Assembly: GCA_028335825.1 (NCBI GenBank)
Contig: JAIOKI010000008.1
Coordinates: 524,185 to 588,184 of the forward strand
Origin: Nosema muscidifuracis
Taxonomy: Eukaryota; Microsporidia; Nosematidae
Reading direction: 5' to 3'
Length of the DNA stretch: 64,000 bases
In this document: one piece after another, positions 1-11,900 of the stretch
Numbering within the stretch: the stretch's first letter is position 1
Layout of the letters: every line of letters starts with the position of its first letter
Position numbers and translations under genes: made by a program
Notes under the pieces: generated by a model
What the model saw: only the letters and a program-made list of their open reading frames with translations
Database searches by the model: none
Told to the model about the DNA's origin: nothing

Positions 1-124
1 AATATTAATTTACAAAGTTTTGTATATAAAAAAGATTTTTAAAATTTTTTCATAAGTTATTTTTAATATATATTGTCAGAAATAAATTAATAAAATTCAT
101 ACCCATATTGAATTTTTTATTTTT

Positions 125-1215
125 TTACATTTTGTTTATTTTTAGTAAAGAAAATTCATCTCAGGGTTATTTGTAATCAAAGAGAACTTCTAAGTAAATA
201 TTACTTACCTATTGATTTATGATACATTACATCATGATGAAGATAATTTTATAGACAATATAAGATATTAAAAAATTACAAATTTAATGATGATTATCTA
301 TTTTTAAATAATTATATTGATATTAGATAAAAATCATACAACTTAACTTTCATATATCACATAGAGAAAAAATAATTATTTCATAAATCATAGTAACACA
401 TATATTTTTACAATTGACATTTTCTTCTTTTTTAATAAAACTATTTGTATGTTTCATTATGATGACAAACTAATCAAGGTAAGTTAAAATATTTAATAGA
501 AAGTAGAGAAGAAAATTATATAATTTATAAAGATATATTACTAAAAATAAAGAAGAATTGTATTTTTTCTAAATATCTTTTAGATTGATATATTCTATAA
601 TATTAATAATATTGATCAAATATTTTAATACATGAATTTGATTTAGTAAATTAAATCTAAAAGATTTATCAAATTACAGAAGCAATCTCACATTTAGTAT
701 ATATTTATTTAATTAATCAAACATAGAAGTATTAAATAATTTATTCTCTTTGTACAAGGGTATATTGTCCAATGAATGTAGAAATAAGAGCATATGTAAG
801 TAAAATATAACAAGATCATAATTTACAATATATATAAAATCATAAAAGATGCATATTTATGATCTTCATGTCAATCACTCAATATTCCTTTACAATTATA
901 AATCTAGATTTAATACATAAATTTAATGATATTTTAACAAACTTCAAATGTGTATATAGATCTGAAAAAAAGAAAATACTGACACTTCTATGAAGTCTTA
1001 AGAAATTGAAATTACTTTTTTATAGATGAGATAGACAAAGCTAATTCAATTTCTCATTAAAATATACTTATTAATTGAATGTGGATTAATCATCAGAATA
1101 CTCAAAGAAGTAAATTTTAATATTTTAAAAAATGGTATCTATTTAGTTCATACGGACAGCAATACAAAATTAAATTTATTATCAAAATATCAATTAAGAT
1201 GATAAAGAAAATATA
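125..1215 (+). pseudogene. decayed copy of the 444-aa secreted-protein family
   Basis: The plus strand carries broken reading frames that match, in order, the proteins encoded on the minus strand at 2401-3735 and 43129-44457. The best landmark is near 410-460, where a hydrophobic stretch is followed by NKTICMFH, identical to residues of the 444-aa protein. Further on, a segment reading YKDILL (about 520-545) and a C-terminal part (about 850-1200) match the same order. Many stops and frame changes are present, so it is an old fossil. It lies inverted relative to the intact neighbour at 2401. Confidence 0.6.
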
Positions 1216-1259
1216 TCAATGAATTTTAAGTTTTAATAAAACATTTTCTTTAAGCTTTT

Positions 1260-1960
1260 GTTCTTGATTTTTTTACATTTGTAATATATATTCTTAAAAA
1301 ACTGAAAATTAAAATATTCCTAATATGTACCCCTAAATATAACATACATATTTTTATATTCATTATAATCAAGCATTTCATCAATTTTTATTATTGATAT
1401 TACATTTCTAAATGATCTATTACCTAATTTAAAATATACTAATTTTAAATTAAATTCATCAATCCCTATAGATTTTTAGATATCATTTATTTATAAAAAA
1501 ATTAGTTGAATAAGTTTTATGAAACAATTGGGATAATTTTGATATTCTTGTTTTAGTTCATATACTGCACATTGTAATTAATCATCATTACATAAATTTT
1601 CGATTCCCTTCGTAATTCTATCTCCTAATTTTTGACTAAAATGATATTATTTATAATCGTACATTACAACTTCGGAAATTCTTATATTATAGTTATTACA
1701 ATATACATAGTTCTTTAATAAGAATAGATTATTAGTTGTCAAATCATGACAAATATGATCAAATTGAATATTTGAAAATGAATCAGCAACACGATTATGA
1801 TTACATAAAATATGTCTTTTAAATTGTATCATACATCTTGGAAAATCATTAATATAGTGTTCAGTTTCAGAATTATTTATACATAAATTGGTTATTTAAG
1901 TATCCAATTTCATATCATATTTAAGCACTAAGTGATTGTTTATAATGATTTTCATTTATT
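1260..1960 (-). pseudogene. decayed copy of the Cys-rich two-membrane-span family
   Basis: The longest open piece (1647-1832) and its extensions on both sides match the cysteine-rich proteins at 17803-18864 and 35127-36057. Shared marks are a FPxC start of the Cys block, a C-N-x-x pair in the place of the family CxCDPxC, a later Cys followed by L and N/D residues, and a downstream block with Cys, the tripeptide YEL (family AYELRDEC) and NCF. The frame is interrupted several times and the C-terminal membrane spans are not recognisable, so it is a fossil. It lies between a fossil and an intact member of the 444-aa family. Confidence 0.55.
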
Positions 1961-2400
1961 TTAAATTTTATAAATAAATATCACTATTAATCTAATTAAT
2001 GTTATCAAAGTTTATTTATATTAAATATTTGATTATTAATTTATTTAAATTTCTTATAGTACACTTAAAATATACAAATTATATTATTTCTTATATAGTA
2101 ATAATAATCTATAAATCTTAGCTGTATATATAATTTAATTAAATTTAACGATTGATATAAAAAATGAGTTACTTAAATATGAAATATAGCTCTTATTTGT
2201 TACATAACTATACATTTTAGATAAAATATATATATAATTTGATCATCATTTTTTTTATTAATAGATTTTCTTATGCCGTATTTTTATGATACACCAAACA
2301 TTATAAAATCGAATTATAAATTTATTTTTTTAATTCATATTTGTTGATTGGTAAATTATAAATTAATTTTTCTAAAACCATAGAACTGTAAAAGCATTAA

Positions 2401-3735
2401 TTAAAGTATTTTATTGTCTTCTAATATCTTTATTACACCTTGCATTATCATGTTTGACATAAATTTAATTATTATATTGTTGTAGCAATAGTTATCAAAT
2501 ATTCTATTTAATACGTTGTAATAATCATTTGGTTGATTTTCATCTATCAAATTTAAGAATATTCCATGAATTTCGATATTTTCTCTTAATGAATCTTTTG
2601 ATTTTGTTTTATAATATTTTAAAAATAACTCTGATTTTTTTTTCTTTTTATATTTTGAAAAATCTTTTAAATCTAAAATAAACTTAGGATTTAAACACGT
2701 AATTAAATATAATAATCTGTCTATTAAAAAATGCTCATTTTCATGTATTAAATAAACTTTACCTTCTTTATAATACATTATTATATGAAATAAAAGTCTA
2801 ATTAAACAGTTAATATTTTTTTTCTTTGTAAGAATGTCAAATAGACATTTGTAGAGTATAATTTTGTCTAAAGGATCTTCCATAATATTTATACTTTCTA
2901 TTATACATGAAATTATTGTCTCTTTAGATATTTTCTTTTCATAGATTTCTTGATAAACTTCTTCTGTTATTTCATTCAATTTTGTGACATTTCTTTTAGT
3001 AAATAAATAAATAGATAAATTAAGATTTCTTTTGTACTTATGAAAAATTTGATATAATTCTTTTTTTTGATTAAAGTATGCATAATTCCTTAGGTTTAAT
3101 TTGCTAAAGTCGAACTCCTTAATGAATTTCATATATTTAAATATTAGATCAATATTATCATAAATATCATTAGAATTATAAAACCCATCAACCTGAAATA
3201 TGTTGGGTATAAACATATGACTCTTCATTATATCTAATAAGATGTCTTTATAAACTTCATAAGATTCATGCTTATAGTTTATTAAATTCGATAAATATTG
3301 TAACTGTAAGTTGGTTTGTTCCATATCATTGTGAAACATACATATAGTCTTATTAAACAAAAAAAAATCATCTATTGGAAGAATTATTGTGTTATCATGA
3401 TTTAAAAGATTAATTGGTTCGTTATCATAAGATTGATTTGATTTATTTTTTAAAGTAACAGAATTTTTATCTGCTTTTAAATCAAGATTGTCAATATACT
3501 TATTTAAAGATAAATAATCTTCGTTTATTCTGCATCTTTCTAATAGCTCATATCGTATAACTGAGTTATTTTTATTATGATCTGAAGTATCAGTCATAAA
3601 ATCAGATTTATCTAGAGGTCCCAAATCAATAGGTATGTAATCTTTACTTGGAAGGATCTCTTTTATTAAACACATTTCATGAGAATTATTCTTTGTACCA
3701 TTTATAATCAAAAAGTATAGAGTTTTCAAAAACAT
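2401..3735 (-). CDS. secreted protein, subtelomeric 444-aa paralogous family
   Basis: 444-residue protein starting with ATG and a hydrophobic stretch (residues about 2-12, FLKTLYFLIIN) that looks like a signal peptide. No other membrane span is visible. The body is rich in Asn, Lys, Ile and Asp with few cysteines; the C-terminal end (GVIKILEDNKIL) is almost identical in its paralogue at 43129-44457 (442 aa). I do not recognise the family. Its copies, whole and decayed, recur in this window (125-1215, about 8250-9150, 14370-14860), which fits a subtelomeric multigene family of exported proteins. Full-length agreement between the two paralogues, despite many substitutions, argues that the frame has been kept by selection. 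The start context reads CCAT AATG, a weak version of the CCC motif. Function unknown. Confidence 0.85.
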   Translation of the reverse strand: MFLKTLYFLIINGTKNNSHEMCLIKEILPSKDYIPIDLGPLDKSDFMTDTSDHNKNNSVIRYELLERCRINEDYLSLNKYIDNLDLKADKNSVTLKNKSNQSYDNEPINLLNHDNTIILPIDDFFLFNKTICMFHNDMEQTNLQLQYLSNLINYKHESYEVYKDILLDIMKSHMFIPNIFQVDGFYNSNDIYDNIDLIFKYMKFIKEFDFSKLNLRNYAYFNQKKELYQIFHKYKRNLNLSIYLFTKRNVTKLNEITEEVYQEIYEKKISKETIISCIIESINIMEDPLDKIILYKCLFDILTKKKNINCLIRLLFHIIMYYKEGKVYLIHENEHFLIDRLLYLITCLNPKFILDLKDFSKYKKKKKSELFLKYYKTKSKDSLRENIEIHGIFLNLIDENQPNDYYNVLNRIFDNYCYNNIIIKFMSNMIMQGVIKILEDNKIL

Positions 3736-4157
3736 TATGGATCTAAAATATTCAAATTTATATAATTTTTTAAATATTCACTTAATTGAAATATATTAAT
3801 TTCTGTCAATAAACAAAATCTCATAGCTAATAATTTATTACAATAAAACATTATAATAATACTTTTTTATAAACGTAATAAATTTAATCAAATTTTTTAT
3901 GTATTGTAATAATCAAACAATTATTTAATCACCAATTAACTATTTTCAAATACAATAATAATAAATTATAAATTTTATTATCTTTTATTAATCTATATAA
4001 AATATAAGAATATGTTTTTAATTAAATAATTTGAATTGATATCAATTTACAAAATAAAATTTTTTATATAAATTAGGATGATATAATAACAAATTTACAA
4101 TATTTATAGATGTAGATAAAATTGGAAAAAATAAAAAAATATGATACCAAAAGCCAG

Positions 4158-4262
4158 AAAATAGCTCAATTAAAGAAGGAATTTCATATGAGTTAAAATA
4201 AATATAAAATAATATTTCTATGACTAGTAGCTTATTTTATGAATATAGAAGATGGTTAATTT
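4158..4262. promoter_or_regulatory. strongly conserved noncoding stretch upstream of the 444-aa gene
   Basis: About 105 bases here match 44936-45040 with only a handful of differences, while flanking duplicated DNA is much more diverged. It lies about 420 bases upstream of the start codon at 3735, and the partner lies about 480 bases upstream of the start at 44457. No maintained reading frame is shared by both copies: the minus-strand open stretch of one has a stop in the other. It could be an upstream control element, an unrecognised RNA, or a local gene-conversion tract. The role is inferred. Confidence 0.35.
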
Positions 4263-4950
4263 TTTCCAACTTGTAACAAATATTTGTAACATTATTTATG
4301 TAAATAAATATATTCATATTACATAAATTAATAAAATTATTAGAACTATTTATTTAATAAACAAATTTTTTCTATTCATCAACAATAAAACATATAAATC
4401 AATATTTAATAAATTTATGTATATTTTTGTAAATACTATCATTTTTAATCTAAGTTATGTTCTTTGATTTATTTTCATTATAAAAAATAATTACAATTAA
4501 TTTTCATGTTATTTCGAAACTAAATTTATTTATTATAAATAATATTTTCAATATAAATTTTTCTTAAGTTGAATTTTAAAAATAAGATTATATCATTGAT
4601 TTAAACATTTAATTTATATTATCTTCAATGAAAAAAATTCTATTATTTGTATTATAAAAACTAAATTTTATAAAATCTAATTTCAGAAGATGAAACACCA
4701 TTGATAACAAAAATTCTAAGAGTTGCGAACTGAAGCGCATTTAAAATAGATGATGACATAATCAAATTTCTTTAACAGATATGAACTGTATATGGAAACA
4801 GTAATGCAATCAATATTTTTAATATAAAAACGTCAATATATTACAACATGGAGGATTTTAAACCCTTATAAATAAGGATGAAACGAAAAAATATGATTAC
4901 ATTTTTAAACTTTCTTTTAGTTTTAGCAAAGGCTTGACTAACAGATATAA

Positions 4951-5950
4951 TGTGATTTTATAATTCAAGAACTGTAGAAGTAAAGAAAAGACATTAGAAT
5001 GAACTGATATTAATCATTGAGAATCGATGTACAAGAATAAGATGAGAATTATATGTATGTAATGACGTGAGAAAGAGTTTTTACATACTTCTTGAACTAT
5101 ATAGAATTAAGATATGTCTAGATAGATGTGTTCAATCTAGAGTACTTAATGTGACTCTAGAAGTATAAACATAGTCAGTTCAGAGGCTCAATCTCTGAGG
5201 ACCACAAATAGAGCAATTCAAATAATCGGACCTTATCAATTTGGAATAGAAAACTTAAACATGAAGATACCCAAATTTTTTATTTAAATGGTAGATTTGT
5301 AATAAAATAATGAGACTTTACTTTGTTTTAATAGATAAGTTAAATATGTTCTAATATATATCTAGGTATTAATCTTTTTATAGTACATATATTTTTATTT
5401 ATATCGTCAATAATTTATACTAAACATCAAAACCTCCAATTATTTATATTTTTAAACGAAACTTAACAATAAAATATCTTAATGTTTATATTTATACTGA
5501 CAAAGTGATACCATATTTTCAAAAATAGCATATTGATATCTTAATATCTCATTCTTATTATGATGTTGAAATTCTAAGCTATCTATCACTTAATTCTTAA
5601 TAAAATAGATAAAGATCCATAATTTTGATTATTAATATGCTTGTTCAATATAGAATTTTATACTAAAAAATTACACTATCTAAACATTTATTCTATCTAC
5701 TAAATTTACTCATTTGAAAGTGTTATATCATCAACCAACATTGTGTATTATTAATATTATATATCAAAATTATTTAGAGGGTTAAAATTTTATAATAAAA
5801 AAGATTACAATCATCTTATAATTATAGAGGGGTTAATTAATAAAAGAGATTATACATTCACAAAATAAATTAAATTTAAGGCCATAAATTACTATAAAAT
5901 CAGAATTTATATATATAGAGTTTAAAATATAAAATTAACGTTTTAATAAA
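4951..5950. other. gene-free stretch with a slightly GC-richer island
   Basis: No supported gene. About 4700-5250 is less AT-rich than its surroundings and contains a short hairpin at about 5181-5198 (TCAGAG, a 7-base loop, CTCTGA). From 5777 to 5840 the minus strand has two CCC motifs of the kind found before start codons here, each followed by only a few hydrophobic codons; these may be remains of signal-peptide starts. Confidence 0.35.
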
Positions 5951-7576
5951 TTAATCGTTGTTATCACTCGTTAATATTTCTTCGTAAAATGTTTGAAGAT
6001 ATTTTTTCTCAAAATTACCTTCTGAGTATTTCAAAATCAAATCTTCATCAACTATTGATTTATCACTTATCAATTGAGAAATAAATAGAATCATTCTAGA
6101 AGGATGATCTAAAATATATTTATGATTTCTGTAAATAGGTTTATAATAAACTCTCTCAATAAAAATATTTAACTTTGTCATTATTGAGTAATCTTTGTTA
6201 TCTGATAAATTCATTTTTTCTTTCACAGAAGCAATTGATAAAATCTGATTGAACTCTTTGAAAAAATCTAATTCATTATTCAGATTATTTGCAATATCAC
6301 ATAATTCAAAATATAGCAGAGTATTATATAAAGTGAATCTAATACTCTCATAATGAGAATTTATATGATTAGTAATATCTTTAATATCAATACTAGCACT
6401 ATTTTGATAATACAAATAATCCTTAAACTGAGATTTGGTAATTATAGCTAAACTATATAGAATGTTAATTAGAATTATTCCCTTGTATGAATCTTTATTG
6501 TTCAATATATTTTTTAAGACTGTTGTATATATTTCACTTCCTTTTAATGCATTCATTAGTCTATTTATATCCAATAAAGTTGGCCTATCTATTCCAGTAA
6601 CTATTAAGTAATAATTTTTTATCCCTTCAAATTGATCTTTTGATATAGTTAGACATTCAAGATTTTTATCAACTGATATTTCTTCATCATATAAATAACA
6701 TATTGAATTCCAAATTATATTTTTTTCATTTATTTTCAAATCTATTTTTCTTGTTAACCTAATATTTTCTGATTCCATATTTGTTCTTTTAAAAATAAAG
6801 TTGTCAGTAGCTTTATCAATTATTTCCATAATCAAACCTATTTTTAACAATTCAAAGTTGAAATTTTTAACAAATTTCAAAAATGCATCTGCATCTTCTT
6901 CTGAAATAATATTATTTTTGATATAAAAATATCGAAAACATTCAGCTAAGTCAAAAGATCCTATATTAAATTTTAAAAAATACTTCTCATTTTTTGCTCC
7001 AAATAAAGTAAGATTAAATAATTCTTTATCATAATTTTCAACAAAATAATCTATGTGTTCTATTTTTTTCTCAAACGTACATGATGCAAATATTAAATCG
7101 TTTCTAATAATAGATTTATACTTTATATAGTCTCTTTTACTTTCATCATAGTTTTCGATCATGTGAGTATAAGATGATAGATTTTTCAAAAATTCATAAA
7201 GATACATCTCATTCTTATATAAATTATCATTTTCTACTATAAAAATATATTTTATTTCTCTATCTCCAAAAGAATACAACTGTTGAATTATTTTGGCTTT
7301 TAAGGATTCTTTAAGATTTAAATCCTCATCTAAATGTTCATCCAACTTAATAATAATTGGGTTAGTTATTCCATGAAGCTTATCAAATCTTTCTATTACT
7401 AAATCTGAACGATTTAGTTTAATTATATGAATTATATAATTTTCGTCTAAATCTAAGCATGCATAATCTCCTGTATTCAATTTATCCTGAATCTTCTCTA
7501 ATAGCTGATTTTGAATATTATAATGTAGTTCAAGTAATTCTGATAATACATAAGTAAAAAGTAAAAACAATTTCAT
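5951..7576 (-). CDS. secreted protein, 541-aa paralogous family
   Basis: 541-residue protein with ATG start and a hydrophobic N-terminus (residues about 2-13, KLFLLFTYVLSE) consistent with a signal peptide; no later membrane span. It is acidic and Lys/Asn/Ile-rich. It aligns by eye over its full length with the product at 22652-24262: both have a short acidic block after residue 35 (YACLDLDE against FVFIDEE), a following HIIK/HVIK segment, an FLKNLSSYTH/LMRNLSDFSH block near residue 125, and a C-terminal YFELCD/YFEICE block. No known domain is recognised. The family is probably exported and may face the host cell; that is inferred only from the signal peptide and the position near a telomere. 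No CCC motif is seen upstream. Confidence 0.85.
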   Translation of the reverse strand: MKLFLLFTYVLSELLELHYNIQNQLLEKIQDKLNTGDYACLDLDENYIIHIIKLNRSDLVIERFDKLHGITNPIIIKLDEHLDEDLNLKESLKAKIIQQLYSFGDREIKYIFIVENDNLYKNEMYLYEFLKNLSSYTHMIENYDESKRDYIKYKSIIRNDLIFASCTFEKKIEHIDYFVENYDKELFNLTLFGAKNEKYFLKFNIGSFDLAECFRYFYIKNNIISEEDADAFLKFVKNFNFELLKIGLIMEIIDKATDNFIFKRTNMESENIRLTRKIDLKINEKNIIWNSICYLYDEEISVDKNLECLTISKDQFEGIKNYYLIVTGIDRPTLLDINRLMNALKGSEIYTTVLKNILNNKDSYKGIILINILYSLAIITKSQFKDYLYYQNSASIDIKDITNHINSHYESIRFTLYNTLLYFELCDIANNLNNELDFFKEFNQILSIASVKEKMNLSDNKDYSIMTKLNIFIERVYYKPIYRNHKYILDHPSRMILFISQLISDKSIVDEDLILKYSEGNFEKKYLQTFYEEILTSDNND

Positions 7577-8240
7577 AAAGATAAAAATTTTTTTGTTTAA
7601 ATATTTTTAATTTAAATTAAAAATTTTCATATAAATTTAATTTAAAAAATTTTCTACATAGAAAACATTGAAAAAAGTAATAGTTTAAATAGATAATTAG
7701 ATTAATATAAATTTATTTATTAAAAAAAAATTCGTTTTTTGAGCAACGTTTATATATTTACAAAATATAAATTAAAAACACTTTCAACAATAATTTATTT
7801 TCTTTGGAAATATATTAATAATTTAGTTACCATATAATCTTATTTAAAATATATAAAAGAACACGTTGTTTTTAATTTATTTAAAGATAAATTTGACATA
7901 TTTTATGAAATTAAAAAAAAAAGTTTGTTTAATATTTTAAATGGGTTCTTTTAGCTTTTATAAATTCTAAACCTGTTTACACTAATCTCTAGTCTTAGAC
8001 TTTATTTATAGTTAGTTTTTTAGTTACATTAAATTTGCAATATTATTAATTTGTTAAATTAGACTGAAAAAAGGAGACTTAGATAGCTAATATATAAATT
8101 TTTTTTCAAGTTATCTAAACAAAATAATTAGAATATTTATGAATATTATCTTATTAAATTATAATTTTTAAAAAAGTTTTCTTATACTTTGGATAAATTA
8201 AGAGAAATAAATAATAAAGACATGGCGTAATAAAATTTAT
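7577..8240. other. AT-rich gap
   Basis: No gene seen. Homopolymer-rich AT sequence with scattered stops in all frames. Confidence 0.5.
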
Positions 8241-8249
8241 TTTTTTTTA

Positions 8250-9150
8250 TTTAATAAAACTTATGCAATCGCTTCTAACTGTAACAATATGTTGAAGAAT
8301 CTTTTTATCATTTTCTTGGTCTTATGATTTGAGTGTGTCTAATACAATTTTATCAATCTTTTTCATTCTTCTGAGATCTTTCATCTATGTATAATTATTG
8401 TTTAATACAATGACGTTTTTAGTAGTTAAGTAGATTAGAGACTATTTACGAAAAGTATCTTTAAATGTGTCAAGTATTAAATTTAATATTGTATTATTTT
8501 CAACATATTTGTCTTGATCATATTAGTTATTATAAATTTATAACATATTTAATAGTAAGTAAAAATAATTGAGTTAACTTTAACGTCTGTCAGAGATATC
8601 TAGTGACACTTTAAACATTCAATAAGGAAGATAAAATTCTCTTTGAATATTTTCTTTATGTATGTCTAATATTAATTTTGAAAGTTATTAATAATAGACT
8701 GTATAGATACTTTCTAAGTTTTCAAAGAGCCTTTGCTAATTTTGTCTTTTTAAATATAAAAGAATGAACAAATCAATTTATAAAACCTTTCAATGTACTT
8801 TTTATCAAAATTCTTAGATATGTTATAATTATATTAATAAAGATAATATTTGTTCTAGAATAGATACAATATCAATTTATATAAATTACAAAATTTTATT
8901 TTAAAACACGACTTATGTTTTATGTATCAACCTCTTCTATCATTCCATTTATATCGTTGAGCTTATTTAATGTTTCTGTATGATCTGAAACAGTGCCGAT
9001 AATATATTTTTACTTCATATATAAAATAAATAATAATTGATGTAAAAGTTAACAATTTTCTTTTTCTAAATCAAACACATAATAAAAGAAATTTCTTAGA
9101 TTTTTCAACTATGAGATAAATATTTTTGAAGTTTTGACCTTGAATTAATT
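8250..9150 (-). pseudogene. probable decayed copy of the 444-aa family
   Basis: Read on the minus strand, the stretch near 8930-9120 contains NLRN followed by a segment ending in NKLNDI and acidic residues. This parallels NLRN ... TKLNEI with its acidic tail in the middle of the 444-aa protein (residues about 215-265). Further fragments downstream are hydrophobic and lysine-rich like that protein, but weaker. Many stops and frame changes; an old fossil. It could instead be an unrelated decayed gene. Confidence 0.45.
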
Positions 9151-9990
9151 AAAATATAAATTATCAAATTAAAAAAAATATTTGTCTCATTTATATGTAA
9201 TAAATCACTAGAGACTATTATGATTAATTAGTTCTTGATGACTCATAACGATCTAATTTATTTTCTGACCAATAGTTACTATGACATAAATAAATACTAA
9301 GTCAATAAGTATTTCATTATTTTTATTAATTGTATATAAATATGTTAAAACTTATAAGAAATATTATTTATGTATTCTTATAATGGTTATTATATCTAAA
9401 TGTTTTCTTCCTTATATGTTAAAATATTTTAAAAAAATCAATAAATAAACATTGAATTAGAGATAAATAAAATTGATATTTATGTTTATCGCTTTTTTAA
9501 TAATGTTAATTTTACACAACTATAATCATAACTTTCATTAGAACAAGAGAATATTGAAATCCCATATAAATCAATATAAATATTGTTTCAATGAAAAATA
9601 TATGCTAATTAATGAGAAAAAAGTTGATATAAAAATTTTTATTTGTATGAATATAAATATGTTTTGTTGTGAGTATAAAAAATTTTAAATAAATCCCTAA
9701 TTTTAGTAATCTCAATATAAATTAGAAAAATGATAACATACATAAATACATCTATATCAAGATAAAAAACTATATGAATTATGAAAATGTTATCTACAAT
9801 CTCTCTTAAAGAAGATAAATCAATGCTTGTGAATTCAAATAATGAGATTGAACTAAATATCATAGACATTTAAAGTTATCTAAACAAAACATTTACTGGA
9901 AGATATTTACAAATTAAATAATACCCTATGAAATATTAAGTTATTCAATTATGAGGATGAAGGTAGATAGAGAAAGAGCAAAAGCATAAA
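9151..9990. other. AT-rich gap
   Basis: No supported gene. A 76-codon minus-strand open stretch at 9639-9869 has no homologue within the window and is hydrophobic low-complexity sequence; it is not called. Confidence 0.4.
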
Positions 9991-11900
9991 GTGTCAATTT
10001 TTTTAATATTATTAGAAATTTGAAAAAAAAGAAAAGTTAATGATTTTAAAAAATTGAAAGACGTTAACTTTGTTATAATAGAAAAACAAAAATTAAGAAG
10101 AATAGCTCAGTAGCAGGTGTATAGTGGACAAAGAATATTACAACAGGTAATCTAATTATAAAGTAAGAAATAGTAATATTCTTTTGTTGGACATAAGAAG
10201 AAGATAAATACGAAACTTCTAGTCTTGTTCAACTTTCAGACATAAATATCATAGACATGAGAGTCTGTTAGTAATATACATGTGCCTTAGTTAATTTTAT
10301 GATGGAATACAATGTTAGAATATAAAGGATTGATATATTAAACATAATAAAAGATATAATTAGTGTTTTAGAAAATCAAAAAGTGATGATAAAGTCATAC
10401 AAAGAAAAAGGAATACTAGTTTACTCATGAAGTTGTTACAAATATAACACATAAAATTCTTATATGTATGAGGAAGGGTCTAGTTAAATCATAACATCAA
10501 GCTTGTAGAGACATGAGACTTACTCTAAATCATATTTAATAAATGAGTCATAATATGAAAAATTAGAAATATTTTACAACTGTTTATCTTTATAAAACAC
10601 CATTCAATTTCAAGAATAAGTTGGATGAATGAAAATTAATGCTAATAATAATAAAGATTTATATACTATTATTTAAGTGTGTAAACAATATAATATATAA
10701 AGAAATTGGAAAATCGAATGATGTAATATTTCAGAGAATAATGAATATATTGATAGATAAAGGATTAATATTAAAAAAGAAGATTAGAAGTTAAAAAGCA
10801 AGAAGTAGAGTTTTATGGAATCTTAATTTTACAGACAAAATTAAAAAATCGAAGAAGTAAGAAGATTGTATCGTGTATTAGAATAGTAAATTTATAAAGG
10901 ACTGTTTTTCATAATTGAGCCTATACTTAACATGACATAAAAAGATGTAAAATATAAATAAATAGAGAAATACATAATTTACTTTATTAGATTGAAATGA
11001 ATACTACTAATTGATTTAATTCTAAAAACACAGACATTATGAATGATTTTATTTTCGAAACTAATGCATTAAGTAATAATTTTTGAATAATTTTTAGACA
11101 AATACAATACAGAAACATATTAGATAAATTAAGGATCTAAAAAAATTTATAATCATTGAGAAAGAAATATTATCAAATCTATAAAAATTGTAATAATTTA
11201 GATACTTATATTAAGAAACAATACAAAAATAGAAAATGTGATGTTTTGAGTAGAACAAGACATTATAATGAAAATAAAGACATGATCAAAAAAAGATAAT
11301 TATATCTAACATTTAAATATGATTTATCGAGAAGAGAAGACAGTACATGACAATCTAAAGTCATTATATGAATATAATATTGAAGTAATGTAAAGACAAG
11401 TAAATTATACAAACTTATTGGAGTTAAAGAACAAAACTTATCCAAGATGAAATATCGAAGAAGTAGTTTCATATAACATATGAAAAAAATTAATCACTTA
11501 TAAATGAATGTATTTTAGATATTAGAAAGATATAAAAATGAATAAATATAAACTAATAAGTTTGTTATTCAAACCTAACCTAAAAAATAAGAAGTTCCAA
11601 AAGAACATAACAATAAGGTGTAGTTCATATTCAGATATATTAGATGAACCAATGATTTAAGTCTGAGATAATAAAAAAATTAAAATGAGTACATAAAGAT
11701 ATAATTTAAGAATTATGTAGACGATATGCTGTATGTAATATAGAATTCATACAAGATAAAAAATAGAATTAATTCAATAGATAAAGTTCTATAAGCTCGA
11801 TATTTAGATCCATATATTATTAGAATATAATGAACAAATTAAAAGTACTCAGATCAACTTAGCCTTATCTAGTTTATATATGTTTTAATTCCCTGAGAGG
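9990..11900 (+). pseudogene. long decayed coding block, not identified
   Basis: For almost 2 kb the plus strand is strongly purine-rich (A far above T, G above C), as the coding strand of genes in this window is, and short open pieces with protein-like composition follow each other in changing frames. Examples are KYETSSLVQLSDINIIDMR near 10210-10265 and an acidic, Lys-rich run near 11640-11760. No domain could be named, and I cannot tell a host gene from a mobile element. Its base bias and slightly higher G+C set it apart from the neutral gaps on both sides. Confidence 0.35.

Larger units (their letters stand above)
2380..4950. repeat. segmental duplication, copy A (pairs with 43110-45800)
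   Basis: About 2.6 kb, including the gene at 2401-3735 and roughly 1.2 kb upstream of it, matches 43110-45800 in the same orientation. Similarity starts just after the gene's stop codon and fades near 4950. The upstream sequence is clearly homologous but has many small insertions and deletions, except one much better conserved stretch near 4158-4262. This is an old intrachromosomal duplication rather than a recent one. Confidence 0.8.

Noticed and set aside
5181-5198. Hairpin as a terminator or structured RNA
   Set aside because: Six-base stem only, no adjacent gene end and no conserved partner in the duplicated copy near 45800.
9639-9869. 76-codon minus-strand ORF
   Set aside because: Hydrophobic low-complexity sequence with no relative in the window and no start context.
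11263-11472. 69-codon minus-strand ORF
   Set aside because: Antisense to the purine-rich decayed block, a typical shadow frame.
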